Shown here in pieces: positions 25,299 through 33,796 of a stretch of 64,000 bases of DNA. Under the pieces are notes generated by a model that saw only the letters and a list, made by a program, of their open reading frames with translations, searched no databases and had not been told where the DNA came from. Source of the stretch: Pseudomonas sp. UBA5706. GTDB taxonomy: Bacteria > Pseudomonadota > Gammaproteobacteria > Pseudomonadales > Pseudomonadaceae. The DNA lies in contig NZ_DIHC01000057.1 of assembly GCF_002419965.1 (NCBI RefSeq), positions 1 through 64,000 of the forward strand, in the 5' to 3' direction. Positions within the stretch are counted from its first letter, which is position 1, and every line of letters begins with the position of its first letter. A program made the translations under genes and the position numbers.

Positions 25299-28241
25299 AT
25301 GCCTTCCCTCATTGCCAACACTTTGGATCTCAATGCCGATCGAACATCGCTCGAAGCCATCAGCAAGAAGCTGGTCGCGAACTGCCCCGACATGCGGGAA
25401 ATGGCGCGGGCTGCCGCGTCCGAACTCCTGCGCAAGCACTGCATCGACCACCTGGAACCTGACGCCGTCTACTGGCATCGCTTCGATGTCGCTGACAGCA
25501 GTGCTTTTACCTTTAGCGGTTGGCGGCACCTGGCCAAACCGATTTCATCGCTGACCTTGCCGCAGCTGGTCATGCATCGCTTTAACGCAGCCGACCAAGA
25601 GCAGGCCGACACCCTGCAGGTGATGAGCGGTTTCTACACAGCAGGACCCGACGCCGAGGTTTTCGATGAATCCAACCAGGTGTGCCTGCTACCCAAAGAT
25701 GCGATGGACGCCTTTTGGGCCCTGGACTTCAAACGCCAATTCACTTTCAAGATGAACACCTTTTGGCAGAACCGTGCGCACGATTTCAGAACCCTGGCCA
25801 AGGCCAGCTTCATCGCCAGGGCCGTGGAGGATCATCGCAGCGGCGCCCTGGACACCGAGCAATTTGGCACACTCATGGCCGCCGTAGGCGTGGATCCGGG
25901 CAAACCAATCACCTTGGCCATGCTGCAATCCGAAGTACCGCTGGGGGTTGGGATACGTGTCGCAAAGCTAGACATCGCCGGGTATGAATCCAGTGACCTC
26001 CTGCGAATCGTCGAAGACAGCGGTCGGCAATTTCTTTATGTGCCCGGGGAGGTCAACGCGTTCCACGTCTTCGATACCCCTGACGCACTGCAGTGGTGGC
26101 TGATGAATCACTGCAACGAGGTCCACAATCGGGCGCAATTAATGTCGCACTTTCCGCTATCCGTGCATGCACAGGGCGATCAGCAGATCGGCTTGAATCA
26201 TGCGTTGGACCTGATGTTCAGCAACTGGGGCACGCATGCTCAATCGGTCATCAATCGGGACGACCGCTCGGTCAGCGGCGATCCATTCACACACCTGCGC
26301 GATGCCGCCCGAGCGCGCATGAAGGCCGACGCCGAATTTGCCCTGTACTCGAACAACGAGATGCGCAGGCAGATGTGGATCGGTTACTTGCAAGCCTTCG
26401 GACAAACCTTTGGCGCCCTGGCGGCATTGGACTGGCCTATTGCTTTGGCGGCGGTGGGCGCAGGCTTGGTCGACGTTGGCTTGAACGTCGATGAAGCGAT
26501 ACACGGGCACACCACAGCGGATCGCAAAAGTGGCGTGATTGGCGCCATCCTCAGTGGCATCGATGTACTGTTCAACGCGGCCTTCCTGGCACAAGGCGCA
26601 ACGCCTGAACTTGCCGACATTGCGCCTGAAGGTGAGTCGATCGCAGCAGTACCGGATGTCGAGATTGAAGCGCCGAGCGCGCCCTCTTCCGCGCAGCCGC
26701 AACCTGCGATGGCAAATCCGACAGACACTGATGAATTAGCCGACCTGCTGAAACCCTTCGAGACCAATGAAGTGCTTGAGGACTATCCCCAGCCGCCGAC
26801 CAGCGGCCGGATGCGTAATGTCTATCAGACAGACCACGACACGACGCTTATCTCGATCGAAGGCATCGGCTATCAGGTGCGCTATGTCAATGAACTGAAC
26901 AGCTGGGTCATCGTCGATCCACAGAATCCTTTCTCGTTTCACCGCAACCTGCCCGTGCGTTTGAACGCTGCGGGAAACTGGGAACCTGTCCAGCAGGGCC
27001 TGCGCGGCGGCGGTGGCGCATTACGCACGTTATCGGCGAGAACGGATTCAGTAGGGCCTATCCTCGCGGCCCCGCCAAGCCCCTATGACCTGCCTCAGAG
27101 GCTGCGAGAACCCTTGCGCGCGCGGGTAGAAAACCCCAGCAACAGGCCGTTTGAAGGGAATTACATGTCGCTGGACCCCAATGATCCCATCCAGGATTTT
27201 TTCGCTATGCGTCGTCGCCTGGCCAGCGATACGGACGCTTTTTATGCACACTTGCAACTCCCCGAGCGCCCGCCGATACCCGTCATCGCGTCTGAATCAA
27301 CGCCAAAAGTCGCCCTCAAGCAATTTTATGAAACCGCGCCCGGACTGGTAATCGGCGAGAGTCACAACTGCGTCGCAAGCAAACAATTCTTGATCGACAA
27401 CATGGGGCAGCTGGCCAAACAAAAGGTCAGGACGCTGTACATGGAGCACCTGCTGACCGATCTGCATCAGGCGGACCTGGACACCTTCGCTAGGACCGGC
27501 GCGATGCCCGCCAAGCTGGAAGCGTACCTGGAGCAATTGGACTGGGGTCACCTAACCGACTCGACCGGTCGCTATACTTTCCTCAATCTGGTCAAAACGG
27601 CCAACAGACACCGCCTCAACATACGCGCCATCGACTGCATGAGCAGTTACAGATTCTCAGGGCTGCCCGACCGCGACAGGACAGTGCGCCTCAAGCTCAT
27701 GAACTATTTCGCACATACGGTCATCAACGCCGATCAAGCCGCTTTGGGCCGTGGGCGGTGGGTCGCGCTGGTAGGCAACGCACACGCCAATACGTATCGT
27801 CAGGTCGCAGGAGTTGCTGAAATCGAGGGGGTCGTCGGGCTGCGCATCGTCGACGTCAACCCAGGCGAAGCGACCGGTTACGACGTCGATCCCGGTGCAA
27901 ATGTGAACGACGCAATGGGCAGGCCCGTCGGCAGCGTCAAAAGTGATTTGAGGCTACGTATGGCGGTCAAAGGGCGTAGAGCCCACTTTGTCGAAGCCCC
28001 TAATCTGGTCCATGACCGCCTGCCCCATTCAGGCGAGTTCGCCATCATGCGAACAGGTGATACTGCCGAGCTCGTCCACCGCAGCCGAGACGGACTTCTC
28101 CACTGCACACCCATCAAGCAAGACGGCACGCAGCTCTATATCCAGCGCCCGGAATGGCCAGCAGTGAGCGGACGCCGCTATGGCGCACTCGCCGAACTGA
28201 CCGCCGCCTTAAAGCTGACAGGCTTGAGACAGAGCATCTGA
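25299..28241 (+). CDS. DUF6543-type (dermonecrotic toxin domain) protein with C-terminal GESH/GNAH effector domain
   Basis: A 980-residue protein with no signal peptide. The N-terminal part (about 30-330) matches DUF6543/dermonecrotic-toxin-domain proteins, for example RKHCIDHLEPDAVYWHRF. A hydrophobic segment follows (about 364-442, ALDWPIALAAVGAGLVDVGL). A Pro/Ala-rich linker (about 460-480) leads to a short beta-rich region (about 505-560). The C-terminal domain (about 670-870) carries VIGESHN (G686-N690) and LVGNAHAN (V825-N831), the paired motifs of the TIKI/TraB/ChaN/EreA-like superfamily also seen in membrane-targeted toxin effectors. A secreted toxin with a metal-dependent C-terminal activity is likely. 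No obvious immunity gene adjoins it. SD AAGGA lies upstream. Confidence 0.75.
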   Translation: MPSLIANTLDLNADRTSLEAISKKLVANCPDMREMARAAASELLRKHCIDHLEPDAVYWHRFDVADSSAFTFSGWRHLAKPISSLTLPQLVMHRFNAADQEQADTLQVMSGFYTAGPDAEVFDESNQVCLLPKDAMDAFWALDFKRQFTFKMNTFWQNRAHDFRTLAKASFIARAVEDHRSGALDTEQFGTLMAAVGVDPGKPITLAMLQSEVPLGVGIRVAKLDIAGYESSDLLRIVEDSGRQFLYVPGEVNAFHVFDTPDALQWWLMNHCNEVHNRAQLMSHFPLSVHAQGDQQIGLNHALDLMFSNWGTHAQSVINRDDRSVSGDPFTHLRDAARARMKADAEFALYSNNEMRRQMWIGYLQAFGQTFGALAALDWPIALAAVGAGLVDVGLNVDEAIHGHTTADRKSGVIGAILSGIDVLFNAAFLAQGATPELADIAPEGESIAAVPDVEIEAPSAPSSAQPQPAMANPTDTDELADLLKPFETNEVLEDYPQPPTSGRMRNVYQTDHDTTLISIEGIGYQVRYVNELNSWVIVDPQNPFSFHRNLPVRLNAAGNWEPVQQGLRGGGGALRTLSARTDSVGPILAAPPSPYDLPQRLREPLRARVENPSNRPFEGNYMSLDPNDPIQDFFAMRRRLASDTDAFYAHLQLPERPPIPVIASESTPKVALKQFYETAPGLVIGESHNCVASKQFLIDNMGQLAKQKVRTLYMEHLLTDLHQADLDTFARTGAMPAKLEAYLEQLDWGHLTDSTGRYTFLNLVKTANRHRLNIRAIDCMSSYRFSGLPDRDRTVRLKLMNYFAHTVINADQAALGRGRWVALVGNAHANTYRQVAGVAEIEGVVGLRIVDVNPGEATGYDVDPGANVNDAMGRPVGSVKSDLRLRMAVKGRRAHFVEAPNLVHDRLPHSGEFAIMRTGDTAELVHRSRDGLLHCTPIKQDGTQLYIQRPEWPAVSGRRYGALAELTAALKLTGLRQSI

Positions 28242-28249
28242 AACAACAA

Positions 28250-28282
28250 AGCCGGATGCGTCCATCGAGGGCGCATCCGGCT
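28250..28282. terminator. Hairpin after the DUF6543 toxin gene
   Basis: AGCCGGATGCG (28250-28260) and CGCATCCGGCT (28272-28282) form a perfect 11-bp stem with an 11-base loop, eight bases after the stop codon. The following bases are G-rich rather than T-rich, so termination efficiency is uncertain. Confidence 0.6.
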
Positions 28283-28594
28283 CTGTGGGGGAATTGCGGA
28301 AGTTCTGGAAGAGGCTTTAGCGGGGTATGGAGATCATTCCCACTCTATTATCAACAGTAGATCAAATCACATTTAAATCAACTACTTATAAATCAATCAA
28401 ATTCGGACACCATAAAATATACCATCCAGTGTATGACTGATGCTCGCATGTCTCCAAATCAGAAACGCCTGTCGATTGGCAAGGCTCATGATCACCTCTC
28501 AACGTCCGACAGCCAAGCACATGTCGGACTGGCAATTCGAGCTGAAATTCAGTTAGTGTTCTGACCTAAATTTCTGAAAAGCAGGGAGCTAAGC
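28283..28594. other. AT-rich intergenic region before the hcp pseudogene
   Basis: No coding potential was recognised in these 312 bp. Base composition falls here (runs such as CACATTTAAATCAACTACTTATAAATC near 28370-28400 in part) and marks the upstream edge of the AT-richer cassette. A ribosome-binding GGGAG precedes the hcp start at its right edge. A hcp promoter should be within it but no strong -35/-10 pair was identified. Confidence 0.5.
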
Positions 28595-29089
28595 ATGTCA
28601 TTTGATGCATTTATGAAGGTTGATGGGGTTGAGGGCGAGTCGCTGGACGATGGGCACAAAGGTTAGATTGAGCTGCTTTCCTATCACTACGACGCCGTGC
28701 AGTCGATCAGTCAGACAGCAAGCTCCAGTGGTTGCGCTTCCGCTGGAGGTGTTTCCCTCGGGGATTTTCAGATCAGCAAGAACATTGACCGCGCCACCCC
28801 TAAGCTATTTGAGCTTTGCTGCAGAGGCTCACATATCAAGACCGTGACGATTCGAGTCCATCGTGCAGGAACTGAAAAATTCAAGTATTTGGATATCGTG
28901 CTTGAAGAGGTGCTGATCGCATTGGTCAGCGGACAGGGCGCAGAACAATCCGGCTTCCCTGTCGAAGTCGTGACCCTGAATTACGGGCGCATTAAATTCG
29001 AATATTCACAGCAGCGGCGTGCCGATGGTGGGAGTGCGGGCATCGTTTCTGGTGGTTGGGACAGGACCGCTAACAAACCATTTGCGTAA
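28595..29089 (+). pseudogene. hcp: Orphan T6SS tube protein Hcp, interrupted by an in-frame amber codon
   Basis: Read through, the frame gives 164 residues of an Hcp1-family protein: it opens MSFDAFMKVDGVEGES, then IELLSYHYDAVQ, GDFQISKNIDRATPKLFELCCRGSHI, and KYLDIVLEEVLIALVSG, all in the expected order. Codon 24 (28664-28666) is TAG where Hcp proteins normally have Trp in K-G-W-I-E, so one G-to-A change of TGG explains it. GGGAG lies before the ATG. The first in-frame restart, GTG at 28697, has no ribosome site and would lose the first strands. Hcp forms the secreted T6SS tube and carries effectors in its lumen. A sequencing error or suppression cannot be excluded. Confidence 0.85.
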
Positions 29090-29097
29090 GGAAACGC

Positions 29098-29946
29098 ATG
29101 ATGTCTGACGATGGAAGCTTTCGCGTAGTCCTCAATTTTGCTCAGATGGCTGCAATACTCACGCACGAGTCACTGACACCCGCTGAGATTATGTCCAATC
29201 GTATATTTGGAAGCCTTCGGCTTGTCGGCGGAATTATCGAGCTTGCAGGTTCAGGTGTGCTATGTGCGTTACCTGAGCCAACGATGATTTCAAAAGTCGG
29301 GTGCGTTGCAATGGGGGTTCACGCTTCTGATCAACTTTCAGCTGCCTCTACGCAGATTGTGACAGGCCAGCAAACTGACTCATATGCATTCAAAGCTGGA
29401 GCGACGGCGGCCGAAGCTTTAGGTGCCTCTCGAGCAACAGGCCAGGTTATTGGGTTAGCTACCGAATTCGTAGTGCCTTTAACTACTGCATCTATGTACA
29501 ACGCTTTTCGAGTTTCCTCGGTACGTGCTGGCAGGATGAGCATTGCTGTAAGTGAAATGCCTCTCCACGCACCCAGAAAAGGAATTGGTGGTCACACTTT
29601 AAGAGACCATTATCAAAAAAATATCTCAGACTTGCAAAAACGATTACGTAAAGTAAGAACCGCTCAGGCAATGACAACATTTGAAAATATGGAAATAGCC
29701 GAATGGGCGATCAGCCAGGCATTGAAGACTAACAAGCTGAAAATCATAATGTTTTCTAAAATAAAATTCTTGCGCACAAAAAATCGACTGACGCTAGTGA
29801 GCGAGCTAAATACCGACATTGGCTGGGGCATTATGAGGTCCGCGCAAACGACACCTGTAAGAATGACTAAAGTGAGAGTTGTCATTGAATTTGCTGAATT
29901 TAATCACATGCCAGCTTATATTGTCACAGCGTTTCCAATTTCTTGA
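29098..29946 (+). CDS. Hcp-linked toxin with RNase A-like (CdiA-CT type) C-terminal domain
   Basis: A 282-residue protein starting eight bases after the hcp stop, with AAGGAAA upstream. Residues about 35-150 form a small hydrophobic N-terminal region (LRLVGGIIELAGSG, CALPEPTMISKVG, GVHASDQLS) resembling the delivery regions of polymorphic toxins. Residues about 160-282 match the bacterial RNase A-like toxin domain found in some CdiA C-termini: GGHTLRDHYQK (H166), a Lys/Arg-rich helix, TTFENMEIAEWAISQAL, and the closing YIVTAFP with T277. Family members usually end in TAYP; here the Tyr is Phe279. Predicted to be a T6SS effector that degrades RNA in rival cells. AT-rich relative to flanks. Confidence 0.7.
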   Translation: MMSDDGSFRVVLNFAQMAAILTHESLTPAEIMSNRIFGSLRLVGGIIELAGSGVLCALPEPTMISKVGCVAMGVHASDQLSAASTQIVTGQQTDSYAFKAGATAAEALGASRATGQVIGLATEFVVPLTTASMYNAFRVSSVRAGRMSIAVSEMPLHAPRKGIGGHTLRDHYQKNISDLQKRLRKVRTAQAMTTFENMEIAEWAISQALKTNKLKIIMFSKIKFLRTKNRLTLVSELNTDIGWGIMRSAQTTPVRMTKVRVVIEFAEFNHMPAYIVTAFPIS

Positions 29947-29953
29947 GGTGTCC

Positions 29954-30325
29954 ATGCGTGGCTACATGCAACTGATTGATTTTATGCGTGAACTAGGTGA
30001 TGGAATTCTTGATCATCTGCCTGAAGAACAAAGAATAGGGATTCTCGACACTGAAAAAATAGTTGAGAATTGGATGTTGCGGAAGTCTTATCTCCAGGCC
30101 CTTTCTTTGAAAAAAGATATTACTACCTATGCTGACCTGTATAAAACAGGTGACTACGCCGTTGATGAGATTTTGGCAGACTATGATTTATGCTTCATCC
30201 CTGAGAGGTTTGGTGTTGAAGAACATATTTTTCTTACTAGCGTCCTCGGCTTGATTGATTTTCATATTGAGAAAAAGAGAAAAACTTTCTTTATTAAGTG
30301 CTTTGGCTGGCTAGGCTACAAATAG
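29954..30325 (+). CDS. Probable immunity protein for the RNase A-like toxin
   Basis: A 123-residue, AT-rich, acidic and probably all-helical soluble protein. The start at 29954 (MRGYMQLIDFM) is chosen because GAGGTG lies four bases before it; the frame is open 25 codons further into the toxin gene. No family was recognised from memory. Position (seven bases after the toxin stop, same strand), small size, and the lack of any other function point to a cognate immunity protein, as in CDI and T6SS toxin-immunity pairs. It is the last gene of the cassette. Confidence 0.6.
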   Translation: MRGYMQLIDFMRELGDGILDHLPEEQRIGILDTEKIVENWMLRKSYLQALSLKKDITTYADLYKTGDYAVDEILADYDLCFIPERFGVEEHIFLTSVLGLIDFHIEKKRKTFFIKCFGWLGYK

Positions 30326-30438
30326 AGATTCTGCGTGTACAAATGATACTCACGACTACATAAATCATGAGAGCGGGCAGGAAAGAGTATTTAATACTGG
30401 CAACTCAGTTCCTGACTGACATCTCCAGGCGTAGCACT

Positions 30439-30482
30439 CTCGATACCATGCCGGCATTGCTAATGCCGGTTATGGTATCGAG
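30439..30482. repeat. Long imperfect inverted repeat at the island edge
   Basis: A left arm of 20 bases (30439-30458, CTCGATACCATGCCGGCATT) pairs with a 21-base right arm (30462-30482) over nearly its full length, with a single bulge/mismatch and a three-base loop. No T-tract follows. It lies between the immunity gene and the convergent guaA and could be a terminator, a REP-type element or a boundary of the inserted cassette. Confidence 0.6.
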
Positions 30483-30595
30483 GCACTTGTGCTGATGCCA
30501 ACCATCCGCGCCATGAAAAACGCCATTGATGACACAGTAAAAGTCACTATCTATACTTATTTTTTACAACTAAATCAGATAGTTGCGAATACCCC

Positions 30596-32173
30596 CTACT
30601 CCCACTCAATCGTCGCCGGCGGCTTGCTCGACACGTCGTACGTCACGCGGGAGATGCCTTCGATTTCGTTGATGATGCGGCCGCTGACGGTTTCCAGCAG
30701 TTCGTAAGGCAGGTGTGCCCAACGTGCGGTCATGAAGTCGATGGTTTCAACGGCGCGCAGGGCGACGACCCAGGCGTAACGACGACCATCGCCTACGACG
30801 CCTACCGACTTCACGGGTTGGAACACCACGAACGCCTGGCTGACCTTGTGGTACCAGTCGGCTTTGCGCAGTTCTTCGATGAAGATGTGGTCGGCGCGAC
30901 GCAGCAGGTCGGCGTACTCTTTCTTCACTTCGCCAAGGATGCGAACACCCAGGCCCGGACCCGGGAATGGATGACGGTAGACCATGTCGTACGGCAGGCC
31001 CAGTTCCAGGCCCAGGCGACGGACTTCGTCCTTGAACAGTTCGCGCAGCGGCTCGACCAGTTTCAGGTTCATCTCTTCCGGCAGGCCGCCCACGTTGTGG
31101 TGCGACTTGATCACGTGAGCCTTGCCGCTTTTGGCGCCAGCGGACTCGATCACGTCCGGGTAGATAGTGCCCTGTGCCAGGTACTTGATGTTGTGCAGCT
31201 TGTTCGATTCGGCATCAAAGACGTCGATGAACGTGCGGCCGATGATCTTGCGCTTCTTCTCAGGGTCGCTTTCGCCCGCCAGATTGTCGAGGAACTGCGC
31301 TTCGGCATTGGCGCGGATCACCTTGACGCCCATGTTCTCGGCGAACATGGCCATTACTTGCTCGCCTTCGTGCAAACGCAGCAGACCGTTATCGACGAAG
31401 ACACAGGTCAGCTGGTCGCCGATGGCCTTGTGCAGAAGGGCAGCAACCACGGAAGAGTCAACACCGCCGGACAGACCCAGCAGCACGTTATCGGTGCCGA
31501 CCTGAGCGCGGACCTGAGCGATGGCGTCCTCGGCGATCTTCGACGCAGTCCACAACGCTTCACAGTCGCAGATGTCGAGGATGAAGCGCGACAGGATGCG
31601 ACCGCCCTGCTTGGTGTGGGTCACTTCCGGGTGGAACTGCACGCCGTAATAGCCACGAGTGTCGTCGGCCATACCGGCAATCGGACAGCTTGGAGTGCTG
31701 GCCAGCACATGAAACTCTGCAGGCAATTTGGTGACCTTGTCACCGTGGCTCATCCATACGTCGAGGCCGAACAGGCCGTCCGCATCGATGTGGTCTTCGA
31801 TGCCATCGAGCAGGCGGCTTTTGCCGACGACGTCGACTCGGGCGTAACCAAACTCGCGCAGCTCGGAGCCTTCAACTTTGCCGCCGAGTTGTTCAGCCAT
31901 GGTCTGCATGCCGTAGCAGATACCGAAAACCGGGACGCCCAGGTCGAATACGGCTTGCGGGCAGCGCGGGCTGTCGGCTTCGTGCACGGACTCGGGGCCG
32001 CCGGCGAGGATGACGCCTTTTGGCGCGAATTCGCGAATCGCTTCGTCGTCCATGTCGAAGGGGTGCAGCTCGCAATACACACCGATTTCACGCACGCGGC
32101 GGGCGATCAGTTGGGTGTACTGGGAACCGAAGTCCAGGATAAGGATGCGGTGGGCGTGAATATCGAGGGCCAT
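30596..32173 (-). CDS. guaA: GMP synthase (glutamine-hydrolysing)
   Basis: Cytoplasmic enzyme converting XMP to GMP. The 525-residue protein has an N-terminal class I glutamine amidotransferase (about 10-200) with the nucleophilic Cys in VFGICYGMQTM and His-Pro-Glu in FHPEVTH, then an ATP pyrophosphatase domain with LSGGVDSSV, and a C-terminal dimerisation domain ending PPATIEWE. The start at 32173 (MALDIHAHRILILDFG) gives the standard length. It follows guaB on the same strand with a 118-bp gap containing a hairpin. Confidence 0.97.
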   Translation of the reverse strand: MALDIHAHRILILDFGSQYTQLIARRVREIGVYCELHPFDMDDEAIREFAPKGVILAGGPESVHEADSPRCPQAVFDLGVPVFGICYGMQTMAEQLGGKVEGSELREFGYARVDVVGKSRLLDGIEDHIDADGLFGLDVWMSHGDKVTKLPAEFHVLASTPSCPIAGMADDTRGYYGVQFHPEVTHTKQGGRILSRFILDICDCEALWTASKIAEDAIAQVRAQVGTDNVLLGLSGGVDSSVVAALLHKAIGDQLTCVFVDNGLLRLHEGEQVMAMFAENMGVKVIRANAEAQFLDNLAGESDPEKKRKIIGRTFIDVFDAESNKLHNIKYLAQGTIYPDVIESAGAKSGKAHVIKSHHNVGGLPEEMNLKLVEPLRELFKDEVRRLGLELGLPYDMVYRHPFPGPGLGVRILGEVKKEYADLLRRADHIFIEELRKADWYHKVSQAFVVFQPVKSVGVVGDGRRYAWVVALRAVETIDFMTARWAHLPYELLETVSGRIINEIEGISRVTYDVSSKPPATIEWE

Positions 32174-32234
32174 GGAAAACTCTCTGGAGCAGCTGCGAGC
32201 GTCAAGCTGCAAGCTGAAAGATTAGCGATATCTG

Positions 32235-32263
32235 AGCGGTAGCTGCATTGTGCAACTACCGCT
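32235..32263. repeat. Hairpin in the guaB-guaA gap
   Basis: AGCGGTAGCTGCA (32235-32247) pairs with TGCAACTACCGCT (32251-32263) with one mismatch and a three-base loop. It is flanked by AGCTGCAAGCT-type repeats common between Pseudomonas genes. It may modulate guaA expression relative to guaB or be a REP-type element. Confidence 0.5.
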
Positions 32264-32291
32264 TGAAGCTTGAAGCTCGTAGACGAAGGCT

Positions 32292-33761
32292 TTAGCCGAC
32301 CCGGTAGTTCGGCGCTTCCTTGGTGATCTGCACGTCATGCACATGGGACTCGGCCATGCCGGCGCCAGTGATGCGTACGAATTCAGGCTTGGTGCGCATT
32401 TCCTGAATGTGGGCGCTGCCGGTATAGCCCATGGAAGAACGCAGGCCACCCATCAACTGGTGAATGATGGCGGCCAGCGAGCCTTTGTAGGCAACGCGAC
32501 CTTCGATACCTTCCGGTACCAGCTTCTCGGCGCCTTCGGACGAATCCTGGAAGTAGCGGTCCGAGGAGCCTTGCGCCTGGGACATCGCACCCAGCGAGCC
32601 CATGCCGCGATAAGCTTTGTACGAACGACCCTGGAACAGTTCGATTTCGCCCGGCGCCTCTTCAGTACCGGCAAACATCGAGCCCATCATCACGCAATAG
32701 GCACCGGCCACGATGGCCTTGGACAGGTCACCGGAGAATCGGATGCCGCCGTCGGCAATCAGGGGAACGTCGGTGCCTTCCAGCGCCGAGGCGACGTTGG
32801 CGATGGCGCTGATTTGCGGCACGCCGACGCCTGCAACGATACGGGTGGTACAGATCGAGCCAGGGCCGATACCGACCTTGACGCCGTCAGCGCCGGCTTC
32901 GACCAATGCACGAGCGGCCGCGCCGGTGGCGATGTTGCCGCCGATGACCTGCACGTCGGGGAAGTTCTGCTTGACCCAGCGAACGCGATCGATCACACCT
33001 TTGGAGTGACCGTGAGCGGTATCGACGACGATAACGTCGACGCCTGCAGCGACCAGTGCGCTGACGCGCTCGCCGGTATCTTTACCAGTGCCCACCGCAG
33101 CGCCGACACGCAGGCGACCTTGGTCGTCCTTGCTGGCCAGCGGGTAGGCCTTGGATTTCTCGATGTCCTTGACGGTCATCATGCCCTTGAGCGCGAACTT
33201 GTCGTCGACGATCAGGACTTTTTCCAGGCGATGCTTGTGCAATAGCTCGCGGACTTCGTACTTGTCGGCGCCTTCGCGAACGGTGACCAGACGCTCTTTG
33301 GGCGTCATCACTTCACGCACGGGCACATCCAGACGGTTTTCGAAGCGAACGTCGCGGGAGGTCACGATGCCGACGAGTTCACCGTCGTGCAGGACCGGAA
33401 CGCCGGAAATGTTGTGTTGACGGGTCAGTTCGAACAGGTCCCGAACCGTGGCGTCGGCCTCGATGGTGATCGGGTCCTTGACCACACCCGCTTCGAACTT
33501 CTTGACCTTGCGCACTTCGGCAGCCTGCTGCTCGACGGTCATGTTCTTGTGGATAATGCCGATGCCGCCTTCCTGAGCCATGGCAATGGCCAGACGGGCT
33601 TCAGTGACGGTGTCCATAGCGGCGGAAACGAGGGGGATGTTCAGTTCGATGCCACGGGTCAATCGGGTTTTCAGACTGACTTCGTTGGGAAGCACCTCGG
33701 AATAACCGGGCACAAGGAGAATGTCGTCGAATGTAAGGGCTTCTTGGCTGATACGCAGCAT
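32292..33761 (-). CDS. guaB: Inosine-5'-monophosphate dehydrogenase
   Basis: NAD-dependent oxidation of IMP to XMP, the first step of guanine nucleotide synthesis. The 489-residue protein has a TIM barrel interrupted by a CBS-domain pair (about 95-205). The catalytic Cys is in GPGSICTTRIV and the flap contains GMGSLGAMSQ. Length and start (MLRISQEALTFDDILL) are standard. It is the first gene of guaBA, behind a clear sigma-70 promoter. Confidence 0.97.
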   Translation of the reverse strand: MLRISQEALTFDDILLVPGYSEVLPNEVSLKTRLTRGIELNIPLVSAAMDTVTEARLAIAMAQEGGIGIIHKNMTVEQQAAEVRKVKKFEAGVVKDPITIEADATVRDLFELTRQHNISGVPVLHDGELVGIVTSRDVRFENRLDVPVREVMTPKERLVTVREGADKYEVRELLHKHRLEKVLIVDDKFALKGMMTVKDIEKSKAYPLASKDDQGRLRVGAAVGTGKDTGERVSALVAAGVDVIVVDTAHGHSKGVIDRVRWVKQNFPDVQVIGGNIATGAAARALVEAGADGVKVGIGPGSICTTRIVAGVGVPQISAIANVASALEGTDVPLIADGGIRFSGDLSKAIVAGAYCVMMGSMFAGTEEAPGEIELFQGRSYKAYRGMGSLGAMSQAQGSSDRYFQDSSEGAEKLVPEGIEGRVAYKGSLAAIIHQLMGGLRSSMGYTGSAHIQEMRTKPEFVRITGAGMAESHVHDVQITKEAPNYRVG

Positions 33762-33796
33762 CGCTGGGCTCCCGAGCGGGAAAATGGAAGCGCGCC

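Noticed and set aside
28154..28360. Small 68-codon frame at the end of the DUF6543 toxin gene, considered as an immunity gene
   Set aside because: It overlaps the toxin 3' end in another frame and runs through the terminator hairpin; composition is that of a shadow.
28697..29089. Independent 130-codon gene starting at GTG 28697
   Set aside because: It is the in-frame remainder of hcp after the amber codon, with no ribosome-binding site of its own.
30713..32242. A 509-codon open frame antisense to guaA
   Set aside because: It mirrors guaA throughout and has no recognisable family features.
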